Below, piece by piece: positions 7,428 to 15,533 of a stretch of 53,954 nt of DNA. The notes under the pieces are model-generated. The model made no database searches. It worked only from the letters and a program-made list of their open reading frames with translations, and was not told the DNA's origin. The stretch is from contig JAFNXL010000044.1 in the NCBI GenBank assembly GCA_017379075.1, positions 1-53,954 on the forward strand, written 5' to 3'. Every line of letters starts with the position of its first letter. Position 1 is the stretch's first letter. This DNA comes from Bacteroidaceae bacterium (GTDB lineage Bacteria; Bacteroidota; Bacteroidia; Bacteroidales; Bacteroidaceae). A program made the position numbers and the translations under genes.

Positions 7428-9935
7428 TTATCTCAACTCGGCCTGCAGCTGCTTGGTGAGGTTTTGGGTCAGCTTGTTCATGATAGCCTCGATGGCTTTG
7501 TCCGTGAGGGTCTTGCTCTCGTCCTGAAGGATGAAGTTGACCGCATAGGACTTCTTGCCGGCGGGCAGGTTCTTGCCCTCGTACACGTCAAAGAGGGTTA
7601 CGGCCTTGAGGAGCTTCTTCTCTGTCTGGTAGGCTATCTTCTCAATCTCGGCAAACTCCACTCCCTCGTCCAGCAGAAGCGCAAGGTCGCGGCTTACGGC
7701 GGGATACTTGGAAATCTCGCGATAGGTTACATGCTGGTTGCGGATGGCCTTCATGAGGGCGTTCCACTGGAGGTCGGCAAAGTAGACGGGAGCTTCGATG
7801 CCGAACTTCTGGAGGATGCTTTGGCTTACGATACCCATCTCTGCCAATGTCTTTCCGCCACGGTTCTGCACAAGGATGCTCTTGTCATAGATGTCGTTTG
7901 TGCCTTGTGCGAAGACGAGCATGCCCATGGGCAAGCCAATACGGCTGAAGATGTTCATGACGTGGGCCTTCAGCTCGGCAAAGGTCATCTCCTCGTCGGG
8001 GTGCGCCCAGCTTCCGCTCACGCGCTTACCGGTAATCCACAAAGCCATGTGCGACTCTTCGCTATAGGCGTCCAGCACGTGCTTGATGACTTCGGGGTCG
8101 CGGCTTGAGCTTACACCGGGGATGATGTCCTTGCACTTGCGCTCGGCGTTGAAGTGGTAGCAGTTGCCGAATTCGAAGAGGCGGAGGTTGGGATTCTTGT
8201 AGTTGCTGTTGCGCGCAATGCACTCCAATCCGCCGAACAGCAATGTCTGACGCAGGGCGTTTAGGTCCTTGCTGAGGGGGTTCATGAGCATTACTGACTG
8301 CTCGGGCTTATATTGCTCAAGCCCCTCGCAATAAGCTCCGCGCTGAAGGCTGTTGTTCAGGATTTCGTTGAAACCGGCTCCCACAAGCTGTTCGCCCACA
8401 AGGTTCTGAAGGCGGTGGCTCTTGTCGGGCTCGCCCACAACGCTGAGGCTACTCTTGATGGTGGTGGGGATTTCCACATTATTATATCCGTAGATGCGCA
8501 GGATGTCTTCCACCACATCGCAGGGGCGCTGCACGTCCACACGATAGGCGGGCACGGTGATTTCCAATGCGTCGGCTGTCTCGGCGTCAATGCGCATCTC
8601 CAGGCTGGTGATGATGCTCTTTACGGTCTCGACGGGGATTTCCTTACCGATGAGTCCGTTCACATAGTCATACTTCAGGCTGATCTTGAAGTCGGCGATG
8701 GGATTGGGGTAAACGTCCACAATCTGCATGCTCACCTTTGCACCGGCAAGTTCCTTGGCCATGATGGCTGCTTGCTTCAGGGCATAGATCTGACCGTTGG
8801 GGTCAATACCGCGCTCGAAGCGGAAGCTTGCGTCTGTGCCAAGGCCATGGCGGCGGGCACTCTTGCGAATCCAAGTGGGGTTGAAATAGGCACTTTCCAA
8901 AAGCACATTGCAGGTGGTCTCGTATGTGCCACTACCCTTTCCGCCAAACACACCGGCAATGCACATGGCCTCCTGGGTGTTGCAGATGGCAAGGTCCTTG
9001 TCGCTGAGCTTGTGGTCAACGCCGTCCAGTGTCTGGAAAACGGTGCCGTCGGGCAGGGTCTTCACCACCACCTTGCCACCGGTTACCATGTCGGCATCGA
9101 AGCAATGGAGGGGCTGGCCGTAAGCCATCATGATGTAGTTGGTGATGTCAACGATATTGTTGATGGGACGCAGGCCGATGAGACGCAACTTGTCCTGAAG
9201 CCAGGCGGGACTTTCCTTCACCTCGCATCCGGTCAGAGTGACGGCGCAATAGCGGGGGCAAGCCTCGGTGTTCTCAATCTCCACGGCAATGGGGAGCGAC
9301 TCGTCATCCACCACAAAAGCCTCACAATCGGGGCGGTGAAGGCTGGTCTCATATCCGTTTTGCACCAACCAGGCGTAGAGGTCGCGCGCCACACCATAGT
9401 GGCTGCACGCATCGGCGCGGTTGGGGGTGATGTCCACCTCAATCAGATAGTCGCTTTCAAGTTTGTAATACTCGGCGGCCGGGGTGCCTACTACAGCGTC
9501 CTCGGGCAGCACGATGATGCCGTTGTGGTCAGTACCGATACCGATTTCGTCCTCGGCACAAATCATGCCGAAGCTTTCCACGCCACGCAGCTTGCTGCGC
9601 TTGATGGTGAAGGTTTCGTCGCCATCGTAAAGCACGGTTCCCACAACCGCCACAACCACCTTTTGTCCCTGTGCCACATTGGGGGCACCGCAGACAATCT
9701 GAATGGGGGCTTCGCCACCCACGTTCACGCTACAAACGTGCATGTGGTCGCTATTGGGATGAGGTTCGCAAGTGAGGACTTCTCCAATCCAAAGACCGGC
9801 CAACCCCCCCTTGATGGTCTGCACTTCTTCCACGCTTCCCACCTCAAGACCGGCGCTGGTCAATGCCACGGCCACTTCATGGGCACTCAAGGTGGTGTCC
9901 ACATATTCACGCAGCCATTTATATGATATATTCAT
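7428..9935 (-). CDS. pheT: Phenylalanine--tRNA ligase beta subunit
   Basis: The 835-residue protein is a normal-length bacterial PheT. It starts with MNISYKWLREYVDTTLS and then shows, in order, the OB-fold tRNA-binding domain (about 40-150, with GLWIGEVLTCEPHPNSDHMHVCSV), the B3/B4 editing region, B5, the catalytic-like core, and the C-terminal anticodon-binding FDX-ACB domain (YREISKYPAVSRDLALLL to LTKQLQAELR). With PheS it charges tRNA-Phe; pheS is not in the window. It is the first gene of the pheT-yebC-TSCPD unit, 75 bases before yebC. A start-to-start gap separates it from dnaB upstream. Confidence 0.97.
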   Translation of the reverse strand: MNISYKWLREYVDTTLSAHEVAVALTSAGLEVGSVEEVQTIKGGLAGLWIGEVLTCEPHPNSDHMHVCSVNVGGEAPIQIVCGAPNVAQGQKVVVAVVGTVLYDGDETFTIKRSKLRGVESFGMICAEDEIGIGTDHNGIIVLPEDAVVGTPAAEYYKLESDYLIEVDITPNRADACSHYGVARDLYAWLVQNGYETSLHRPDCEAFVVDDESLPIAVEIENTEACPRYCAVTLTGCEVKESPAWLQDKLRLIGLRPINNIVDITNYIMMAYGQPLHCFDADMVTGGKVVVKTLPDGTVFQTLDGVDHKLSDKDLAICNTQEAMCIAGVFGGKGSGTYETTCNVLLESAYFNPTWIRKSARRHGLGTDASFRFERGIDPNGQIYALKQAAIMAKELAGAKVSMQIVDVYPNPIADFKISLKYDYVNGLIGKEIPVETVKSIITSLEMRIDAETADALEITVPAYRVDVQRPCDVVEDILRIYGYNNVEIPTTIKSSLSVVGEPDKSHRLQNLVGEQLVGAGFNEILNNSLQRGAYCEGLEQYKPEQSVMLMNPLSKDLNALRQTLLFGGLECIARNSNYKNPNLRLFEFGNCYHFNAERKCKDIIPGVSSSRDPEVIKHVLDAYSEESHMALWITGKRVSGSWAHPDEEMTFAELKAHVMNIFSRIGLPMGMLVFAQGTNDIYDKSILVQNRGGKTLAEMGIVSQSILQKFGIEAPVYFADLQWNALMKAIRNQHVTYREISKYPAVSRDLALLLDEGVEFAEIEKIAYQTEKKLLKAVTLFDVYEGKNLPAGKKSYAVNFILQDESKTLTDKAIEAIMNKLTQNLTKQLQAELR

Positions 9936-10003
9936 CGCTTATATTATAATGTTTGTAAAATTTCCGGGCAAAATTACACTTTTTTGTGCAGACTACAAAG
10001 ACA

Positions 10004-10035
10004 AACGCCCGTTTTTTGGTTCAAACACGGGCGTT
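10004..10035 (-). terminator. Probable terminator of dnaB
   Basis: AACGCCCG (10004-10011) and CGGGCGTT (10028-10035) form an 8-base-pair stem. On the minus strand, just after the dnaB stop, the second arm is followed by a T-rich stretch (TTGTCTTTG). The loop of 16 bases is larger than usual. Confidence 0.55.
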
Positions 10036-10064
10036 ACATCTGGGAGAATCATACAAGAGCGCTT

Positions 10065-11630
10065 TCAGAAGGGTACGTCGCGGGGTCCTGGAGCCAGCGG
10101 GTCGCCTCCCAACTTGCTTGCCAAGGTCTGCGCCTCGGCCATTTCCTCGGGGGTGAGCGCCGCACTCATGAAGCCGCCTCCCATATCGCCGCTGCTAAAG
10201 GTTTCTCCGGGCAGAGGAACACGTTCGTCGGGGTCGGAAAAACGAGCGAACTCGCTACGGAAGTTCAAGTTGATGTCGCCCACGCTACCGTTACGGTGCT
10301 TGGCGATGATGAACTGGGCCACGCCACGCATGTCCCTACCTTTCTCGTCCTCGTAAATCTTGTAATACTCGGGGCGGTGGATAAAGCACACGATGTCGGC
10401 ATCCTGCTCAATGGCACCGGACTCGCGCAAGTCGCTCAACTGGGGGCGCTTTCCCTCGTTGCCCTCTCGGCTCTCCACACCACGGTTGAGCTGGCTGAGG
10501 GCGATGATGGGGATGTTCAGTTCCTTGGCCAATCCCTTGAGCGAGCGGCTGATGGTACTCACCTCTTCCTGGCGCGAGCCGAAGCTCATTCCGCTGGCGT
10601 TCATCAGCTGAAGGTAGTCAATCATGATGATTTTCACACCATGCTCGCGCACCAATCGGCGGGCTTTTGTGCGCAGTTCAAAGATGGAAAGGCTGGGCGT
10701 ATCGTCCACAAATATGGGCGCGTCGTAGAGCATGGTCACACGGCTGTCGAGCTGTCCCCACTCGTGGGGCGCCAAATTGCCGCTACGGAGCTTCTCGCCA
10801 CTGATTTCGCAAACATTCACCATAAGACGTTGCACCAACTGCTCGTTCGCCATTTCAAGGCTGAACATGGCAACGGGGGTCTTCATGTCCACGGCCATCT
10901 TCTTCATCATGGAGATTATGAAGGCCGTCTTTCCCATTGCGGGACGTGCGGCAATGATGATGAGGTCGCTGTTCTGCCATCCGCTCGTCATGCGGTCAAG
11001 CTTGTCAAAGCCCGTGCTGAGTCCGCTAAGGCCGTCCGTGCGCGCCGCCGCCTTCTGCAAGAGTTCGTACACACGTCCGATGACGGGATTGATTTGCGTA
11101 TACTCCTTCTTCAGGTTGTTTTGGCTGATTTCAAACATACGTCCCTCAACCTCCTGCATCAGGTCGGCCACGTCCACAGTGGAGTCGAAGGCCATCGTCT
11201 GCATGAAGCTGCTGAGGGTTATCAGCTGACGGGCAAGATACTTCTGCGCCACAATCTTGGCGTGATACACAATGTGCGCGCTGCTTGCCACGTTGGCGCT
11301 GAGCTGCAGGATGTAGGGGTCGCCTCCGGCCTCTTCCTTCACACCATCGTGATCGAGCTGTTCGTTCACCGTGATGATGTCCACGGGTCGCTGCTCCACG
11401 TTGAGCGTCTGTATAGCCCTGTAAATGAGCTGATGACGATGGTCATAGAAACTCTCGGGCTTGAGCAGTTCGCAAACCTGCGCATAGGCTTCCTGCTCAA
11501 TCATGAGCGCGCCAAGAATGGCCGCCTCCATGTCAAGGTTCTGGGGTTGTTTATGACCTAGGGTATCCACTTGTGGAACTTCCACTATCTTTGTCTTTGT
11601 AGCGCTTTTGCCACCTCTCGCATTTGCCAT
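10065..11630 (-). CDS. dnaB: Replicative DNA helicase DnaB
   Basis: The protein is 521 residues from ATG at 11630. It has the N-terminal DnaB primase-interaction domain (DMEAAILGALMIEQEAY, from about residue 33) and the RecA-like hexameric helicase domain, with Walker A ARPAMGKT at 228-235, a Walker B-like IIMIDYLQLM and the ALSQLNRGVESR motif. It unwinds DNA at the replication fork. The C-terminus carries an extra tail after ADPDERVP-type sequence. An upstream in-frame ATG at 11681 would overlap the promoter element at 11659-11666, so 11630 is preferred. It is transcribed alone. Confidence 0.96.
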   Translation of the reverse strand: MANARGGKSATKTKIVEVPQVDTLGHKQPQNLDMEAAILGALMIEQEAYAQVCELLKPESFYDHRHQLIYRAIQTLNVEQRPVDIITVNEQLDHDGVKEEAGGDPYILQLSANVASSAHIVYHAKIVAQKYLARQLITLSSFMQTMAFDSTVDVADLMQEVEGRMFEISQNNLKKEYTQINPVIGRVYELLQKAAARTDGLSGLSTGFDKLDRMTSGWQNSDLIIIAARPAMGKTAFIISMMKKMAVDMKTPVAMFSLEMANEQLVQRLMVNVCEISGEKLRSGNLAPHEWGQLDSRVTMLYDAPIFVDDTPSLSIFELRTKARRLVREHGVKIIMIDYLQLMNASGMSFGSRQEEVSTISRSLKGLAKELNIPIIALSQLNRGVESREGNEGKRPQLSDLRESGAIEQDADIVCFIHRPEYYKIYEDEKGRDMRGVAQFIIAKHRNGSVGDINLNFRSEFARFSDPDERVPLPGETFSSGDMGGGFMSAALTPEEMAEAQTLASKLGGDPLAPGPRDVPF

Positions 11631-11658
11631 AGGGATGTTGTTTTTCTGAAATTCGATG

Positions 11659-11666
11659 CAAATATA
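11659..11666 (-). promoter_or_regulatory. -7 element of the dnaB promoter
   Basis: The minus strand reads TATATTTG, an exact match to TAnnTTTG, 28 bases before the dnaB ATG. A TTG lies near the expected -33 position. This supports 11630 as the start codon. Confidence 0.65.
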
Positions 11667-11808
11667 TTGCTTTTTGTGCAATGCGCAAAGCCATAATCTC
11701 TATTTTTCTGCAATGCCGGACATTTAGAATCGAAACCCGCAAACAACCCTTAAAGTAAAAAAAAACAAAATAAATCATGTCTGCCCTCCGAATTATAAAA
11801 AAATGTAT

Positions 11809-11816
11809 TATCTTTG
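11809..11816 (+). promoter_or_regulatory. -7 element of the Spy-like/menA unit
   Basis: TATCTTTG matches TAnnTTTG and lies 55 bases before ATG 11872. No good -33 TTTG was found. The upstream in-frame ATG at 11803 lies before this element, so 11872 is taken as the start. Confidence 0.5.
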
Positions 11817-11871
11817 CAATGGTTTCAAAAGCCGAATTGTTAACAAGCATAATCCTAAAACACAACAGCGT

Positions 11872-12279
11872 ATGAAAAGAAACATTTTATTGCTTGCCAT
11901 GTTTATCGGCATGCTGACATGCGGACAAAGCGCCATCGCACAGTCAAGTACAAAACAACAGGCACAGTTCAGCCATGTGATGAAGGGGCTCAAGCTGGAC
12001 AAGGAAACAAGAGACAAATTCCGCCCCTTGCTCATCAAGTATTACGACGAGATCGCATCCGTAAAGAAGAGCCACTCTGCCCTGAAGGACAAGCACCAGA
12101 AGGCCGATGACGAGGGCAAGCTCACCGACGAGCAGTGCGACCTCCTCTTCAACAGCAAGCACAAGCAGGAAATTGACGAGCTGAACGTGAGAAAGAAGTA
12201 TTACGAGGAATTCAAGAAGGTGCTTACCGTTCAGCAGGCATACAAGGCCATCAGACTGAGCAACGACAAAGTAAAGTGA
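11872..12279 (+). CDS. Small secreted helical protein, Spy/CpxP-like
   Basis: The 135-residue product starts with a signal peptide (MKRNILLLAMFIGMLTCGQSAIAQ). The rest is charged and almost all helical: VMKGLKLDKETRDKFRPLLIKYYDEI, a lysine-rich middle, KLTDEQCDLLF and QEIDELNVRKKYYEEFKKVLTVQQAYKAI. The layout of a L-x-L-D-x-x-x-R-D-x-F helix, a spacer and 'F.KVLT..Q' resembles the LTxxQ-type Spy/CpxP periplasmic chaperones; Bacteroidetes relatives have been annotated as sigma-factor sensors. The match is by pattern only. It is 4 bases upstream of menA, so the two are likely co-transcribed. Confidence 0.6.
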   Translation: MKRNILLLAMFIGMLTCGQSAIAQSSTKQQAQFSHVMKGLKLDKETRDKFRPLLIKYYDEIASVKKSHSALKDKHQKADDEGKLTDEQCDLLFNSKHKQEIDELNVRKKYYEEFKKVLTVQQAYKAIRLSNDKVK

Positions 12280-12283
12280 AAGC

Positions 12284-13210
12284 ATGGCTGAAGTTGGGAC
12301 CAACTCAATAAAGGCATGGATACTGGCGGCACGCCCCAAGACATTGTCAGGGGCGGCCGTTCCCGTTATCGTGGCGCTGACAAAAGCATGGGCAGACACG
12401 GATTCAATCGTTTGGATTCCCGCTGTCTTGTGCCTGCTCTTCGCCCTGGTGATGCAGATTGACGCCAATTTTGTGAACGACTATTTCGACTGCATCAAAG
12501 GTGTGGACGGAAAAGACCGCCTTGGCCCCGAGCGTGCCTGTGCGCAGGGATGGGTCACCCTGCCCGCCATGCGATGGATGATTGCCGCCACCACCCTGCT
12601 GGCCGCCGCCACGGGTCTTCCGCTCATCCATTGGGGAGGAATGGAAATGATATACATCGGCATTGCCTGCATCATCTTCTGCTTCCTCTACACCACCCTG
12701 CTCAGCCGAATCGGCATGGGCGACCTTTTGGTGCTGGTTTTCTTCGGCATTGTGCCGGTATGCGCCACCTATAATCTGCAGACACGGTGCGTAACAACGG
12801 ACATCGTCCTGCTCTCGCTCTCCTGCGGACTGGTGACAGACTGCCTGCTGGTGGTGAACAACTACCGCGACAGGGACACAGACCGCAAGGCGGGAAAACG
12901 CACGCTGGTGACGCTTATCGGCGAGAAAGCCACGGAAAAGCTCTATCTCGGGCTTGCCGTTGTGGCATTGCTGCTCACCCTGCCCGTGCTGCAATGGGCT
13001 GCATTCCTGATAATAGTATGGCTGTTCGTGGCACACATCCCCACTTGGCGATACATGAAGATGGTGAACCACGGACGCGAGCTGAACGAGATATTGGCAA
13101 TGACGGCCAAGAACATAGCGGTCTTCGGCATATTCCTTGCCTGCAGCATCTTTCTCCTGCGCGCGTATAACGCCATTGTCTCCTTAACAGAACAATTGAA
13201 CAACTTATAA
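12284..13210 (+). CDS. menA: 1,4-dihydroxy-2-naphthoate polyprenyltransferase
   Basis: The 308-residue membrane protein fits the UbiA prenyltransferase superfamily, MenA branch. It opens with AWILAARPKTLSGAAVPVI. The first Asp-rich motif NDYFDCIKGVD begins at residue 65 and the second is NNYRDRDTDRKAGKRT near residue 200; these hold Mg-diphosphate. About eight or nine hydrophobic helices follow. It joins a polyprenyl chain to 1,4-dihydroxy-2-naphthoate in menaquinone synthesis at the cytoplasmic membrane. The length is usual. It lies 4 bases after the Spy-like gene and 20 bases before ettA. Confidence 0.93.
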   Translation: MAEVGTNSIKAWILAARPKTLSGAAVPVIVALTKAWADTDSIVWIPAVLCLLFALVMQIDANFVNDYFDCIKGVDGKDRLGPERACAQGWVTLPAMRWMIAATTLLAAATGLPLIHWGGMEMIYIGIACIIFCFLYTTLLSRIGMGDLLVLVFFGIVPVCATYNLQTRCVTTDIVLLSLSCGLVTDCLLVVNNYRDRDTDRKAGKRTLVTLIGEKATEKLYLGLAVVALLLTLPVLQWAAFLIIVWLFVAHIPTWRYMKMVNHGRELNEILAMTAKNIAVFGIFLACSIFLLRAYNAIVSLTEQLNNL

Positions 13211-13230
13211 TATCTCATATATAATAAAAA

Positions 13231-14928
13231 ATGGCAACAGTTGACGACAAAAAAATCATCTTTTCGATGGTGGGCGTGAGCAAAATCATCCCCCAGAATC
13301 AGAAACAGATACTCAAAAACATCTACCTGAGCTTCTTCTACGGAGCCAAGATTGGCATCATCGGTCTGAACGGTGCGGGTAAGTCTACCCTGATGAAAAT
13401 CATCGCCGGCCTTGACCAGAGCTATCAGGGCAACGTGGTGTGGAGCCCCGGCTACAGCGTGGGCTACCTGGAGCAGGAACCCAAGCTGGACGACGAGAAG
13501 ACCGTAATGGAGGTTGTGAAGGAAGGCGTGCAGAACATTGTGGAAGCGCTGGCCGAATACGAGGAAATCAACCAGAAGTTCGGTCTGCCCGAATATTACG
13601 AGGACGAGGACAAGATGAACGAGCTTTTCGCTCGCCAGGGCGAGCTGCAGGACATCATTGACAGCACCGACGCATGGAACCTCGACAGCAAGCTGGAGCG
13701 CGCCATGGCCGCATTGCGCTGCCCCGCCCCCGATGCCAAGGTGGCCGTTCTGAGCGGTGGTGAACGCCGTCGTGTGGCATTGTGCCGCCTGTTGTTGCAG
13801 AAGCCCGACGTACTCCTGCTCGACGAGCCCACCAACCACTTGGATGCCGAGAGCATCGACTGGCTGGAACAGCACCTCAACCAATACGAGGGTACCGTCA
13901 TTGCCGTAACGCACGACCGTTACTTCCTGGATGACGTGGCCGGATGGATTCTCGAACTGGACCGCGGCGAGGGAATACCCTGGCAGGGCAACTACAGCAG
14001 CTGGCTGGAGCAGAAGACCAAGCGCATGGAACAGGAAGAGAAGGTGGCCAGCAAGCGCCGCAAGACCCTCCAGCGCGAGTTGGAATGGGTACGCATGGCA
14101 CCCAAGGCCCGCCAGGCCAAGGGTAAGGCCCGTCTGAACAACTACGACAAGATGCTGAACGAAGAACAGAAGGAACGCGAGGAGAAGCTGGAAATCTACA
14201 TCCCCAACGGTCCCCGTCTGGGCAACAAGGTCATCGAGGCGCACGGACTCTGCAAGGCATACGGCGACAGAACACTCATCAAGGACCTCGACTTCATGCT
14301 GCCCCCCAACGGCATTGTGGGCGTCATCGGCCCCAATGGTGCGGGAAAGACCACCCTGTTCCGCATGATTATGGGACTGGAGACCCCCGACTCGGGAACC
14401 TTCGAAGTGGGCGAAACCGTGAAGCTGGCCTATGTGGACCAAACACACAAGGACATTGTGGCAGACCAGAGCGTATACCAGGTCATCAGCCAGGGCAACG
14501 AGCTCATCCGAATGGGCGGACGCGACATCAACACCCGCGCCTATCTGAGCCGATTCAACTTCAGCGGAGCCGACCAGGAGAAGAAGTGCGGCGTGCTCTC
14601 CGGAGGCGAGCGCAACCGTCTCCACCTGGCCATGGCCCTCAAGCAGGAAGGAAATGTCCTCTTGCTCGACGAGCCCACCAACGACATCGACGTGAACACC
14701 CTTCGCGCACTGGAAGAAGGCTTGGAGAACTTTGCCGGCTGTGCTGTGGTCATCAGCCACGACCGCTGGTTCCTGGACCGCATCTGCACCCACATCCTCG
14801 CTTACGAGGGAGACGGCAGCGTGTTCTTCTTTGAAGGAAGCTACACCGACTACGAGGCCAACAAGCTCAAGCGCCTCGGCCTGGAAGAACCCAAGCGCAT
14901 CCGTTACCGCAAGCTGATGGAAGACTGA
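13231..14928 (+). CDS. ettA: ABC-F protein EttA (translational throttle)
   Basis: The 565-residue protein has two ABC ATPase domains and no membrane segments. Domain 1 has Walker A GLNGAGKS (45-52), LSGGERRRVALCRLL and LLLDEPTNHLD. Domain 2 has GPNGAGKTT, LSGGERNRLHLAMAL and LLLDEPTNDID. The linker has the YEGTVIAVTHDRYFLDDVAGWILELDRGEG-type region and the KRRKTLQRELEWVR coiled coil typical of EttA. EttA binds the ribosomal E site and gates translation according to ATP/ADP levels. It is the last gene before a strong terminator. Confidence 0.95.
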   Translation: MATVDDKKIIFSMVGVSKIIPQNQKQILKNIYLSFFYGAKIGIIGLNGAGKSTLMKIIAGLDQSYQGNVVWSPGYSVGYLEQEPKLDDEKTVMEVVKEGVQNIVEALAEYEEINQKFGLPEYYEDEDKMNELFARQGELQDIIDSTDAWNLDSKLERAMAALRCPAPDAKVAVLSGGERRRVALCRLLLQKPDVLLLDEPTNHLDAESIDWLEQHLNQYEGTVIAVTHDRYFLDDVAGWILELDRGEGIPWQGNYSSWLEQKTKRMEQEEKVASKRRKTLQRELEWVRMAPKARQAKGKARLNNYDKMLNEEQKEREEKLEIYIPNGPRLGNKVIEAHGLCKAYGDRTLIKDLDFMLPPNGIVGVIGPNGAGKTTLFRMIMGLETPDSGTFEVGETVKLAYVDQTHKDIVADQSVYQVISQGNELIRMGGRDINTRAYLSRFNFSGADQEKKCGVLSGGERNRLHLAMALKQEGNVLLLDEPTNDIDVNTLRALEEGLENFAGCAVVISHDRWFLDRICTHILAYEGDGSVFFFEGSYTDYEANKLKRLGLEEPKRIRYRKLMED

Positions 14929-14950
14929 TTCCATTAACCCGAATATGTAC

Positions 14951-14988
14951 AACGGGAGAGAGCCACAAAGCGCTTTCTCCCGTTTTTT
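14951..14988 (+). terminator. Intrinsic terminator of ettA
   Basis: AACGGGAGA (14951-14959) pairs with TCTCCCGTT (14976-14984), followed by TTTT. It lies 22 bases after the ettA stop codon. Confidence 0.9.
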
Positions 14989-15070
14989 CGTTTTGCACCT
15001 TCATCACTTACCCTTCCACAGCCCCACCCTTCTATTTTGCTTGTATCTTTTGTCATGTCTGATCAAGATT

Positions 15071-15349
15071 CATCAAAAATGCGAGTAAGTGAGCGCAATG
15101 AAACTTGTTTCAATTGCCGAACGGAAGCAGTTTCGCATTTGCAAAATGCAAAAACACAAAAATGCAAAATTACAAAGGAACGGTTTAGCGAGAGGATTCC
15201 CAAATTAATTTGAGGAAGACCGAGCGTAAGTTCCTTCGATGATGGAACATCATCAAAAATGCGAGTAAGCGAGCGCAATGAAACTTGTTTCAATTGCCGA
15301 ACGGAAGCAGTTTCGCATTTGCAAAATGCAAAAACGCAAAAATGCAAAA
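15071..15349. repeat. 98-base direct repeat, two copies with 180-base period
   Basis: The segments 15071-15169 and 15251-15349 are nearly identical, with about two differences. Both start CATCAAAAATGCGAG, contain GAAACTTGTTTC, and end in A-rich GCAAAAAC/ACAAAAATGC text. The 81-base spacer is unique in this window. The same A-rich tail recurs near 17.8, 18.1 and 18.9 kb. Confidence 0.9.
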
Positions 15350-15382
15350 AGGTGCTAAATCAATTTTCCTAATTGACAAAGA

Positions 15383-15447
15383 AAACGCACAGCACATATT
15401 TTGCAGCGAAAAACGAATATGGTAAACCGAAAATCGGGGCTGCGCTT
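15383..15447. repeat. Left copy of a roughly 65-base repeat flanking the LRR gene
   Basis: The stretch AAACGCACA..TTTGCAGCGAAAAACGA..ATCGGGGCTG is repeated with a few differences at about 17526-17585, on the other side of the LRR gene and in the same orientation. No coding role is seen. Confidence 0.6.
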
Positions 15448-15478
15448 CCCCAGCATTCTCCATCAGCTATGGGCAGGC

Positions 15479-15510
15479 AAAAGAAATGGCCACCCATAAG
15501 GGCAGCCATT
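15479..15510 (-). terminator. Terminator of the LRR protein gene
   Basis: On the minus strand AATGGC-TG-CCC-TTAT-GGG-TG-GCCATT forms a hairpin and is followed by TCTTTTG. It lies 24 bases after the LRR stop codon. Confidence 0.75.
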
Positions 15511-15533
15511 TACCAATGTATCAAGCCTTAGCT

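Noticed and set aside
8313-9926. 537-codon plus-strand open frame opposite pheT
   Set aside because: Antisense shadow of pheT; its Ala/Val/His-rich composition is typical of such frames.
12943-14952. 669-codon minus-strand open frame opposite menA and ettA
   Set aside because: It is antisense to two well-supported genes. Long antisense frames arise from GC-rich codon positions here, and the translation has no recognisable domain.
15063-15347. 94-codon minus-strand frame with a repeated 32-residue block
   Set aside because: It is a translation of the 98-base direct repeat, whose 180-base period is a multiple of three by chance. It has no promoter, and the sequence is typical of intergenic repeat text.
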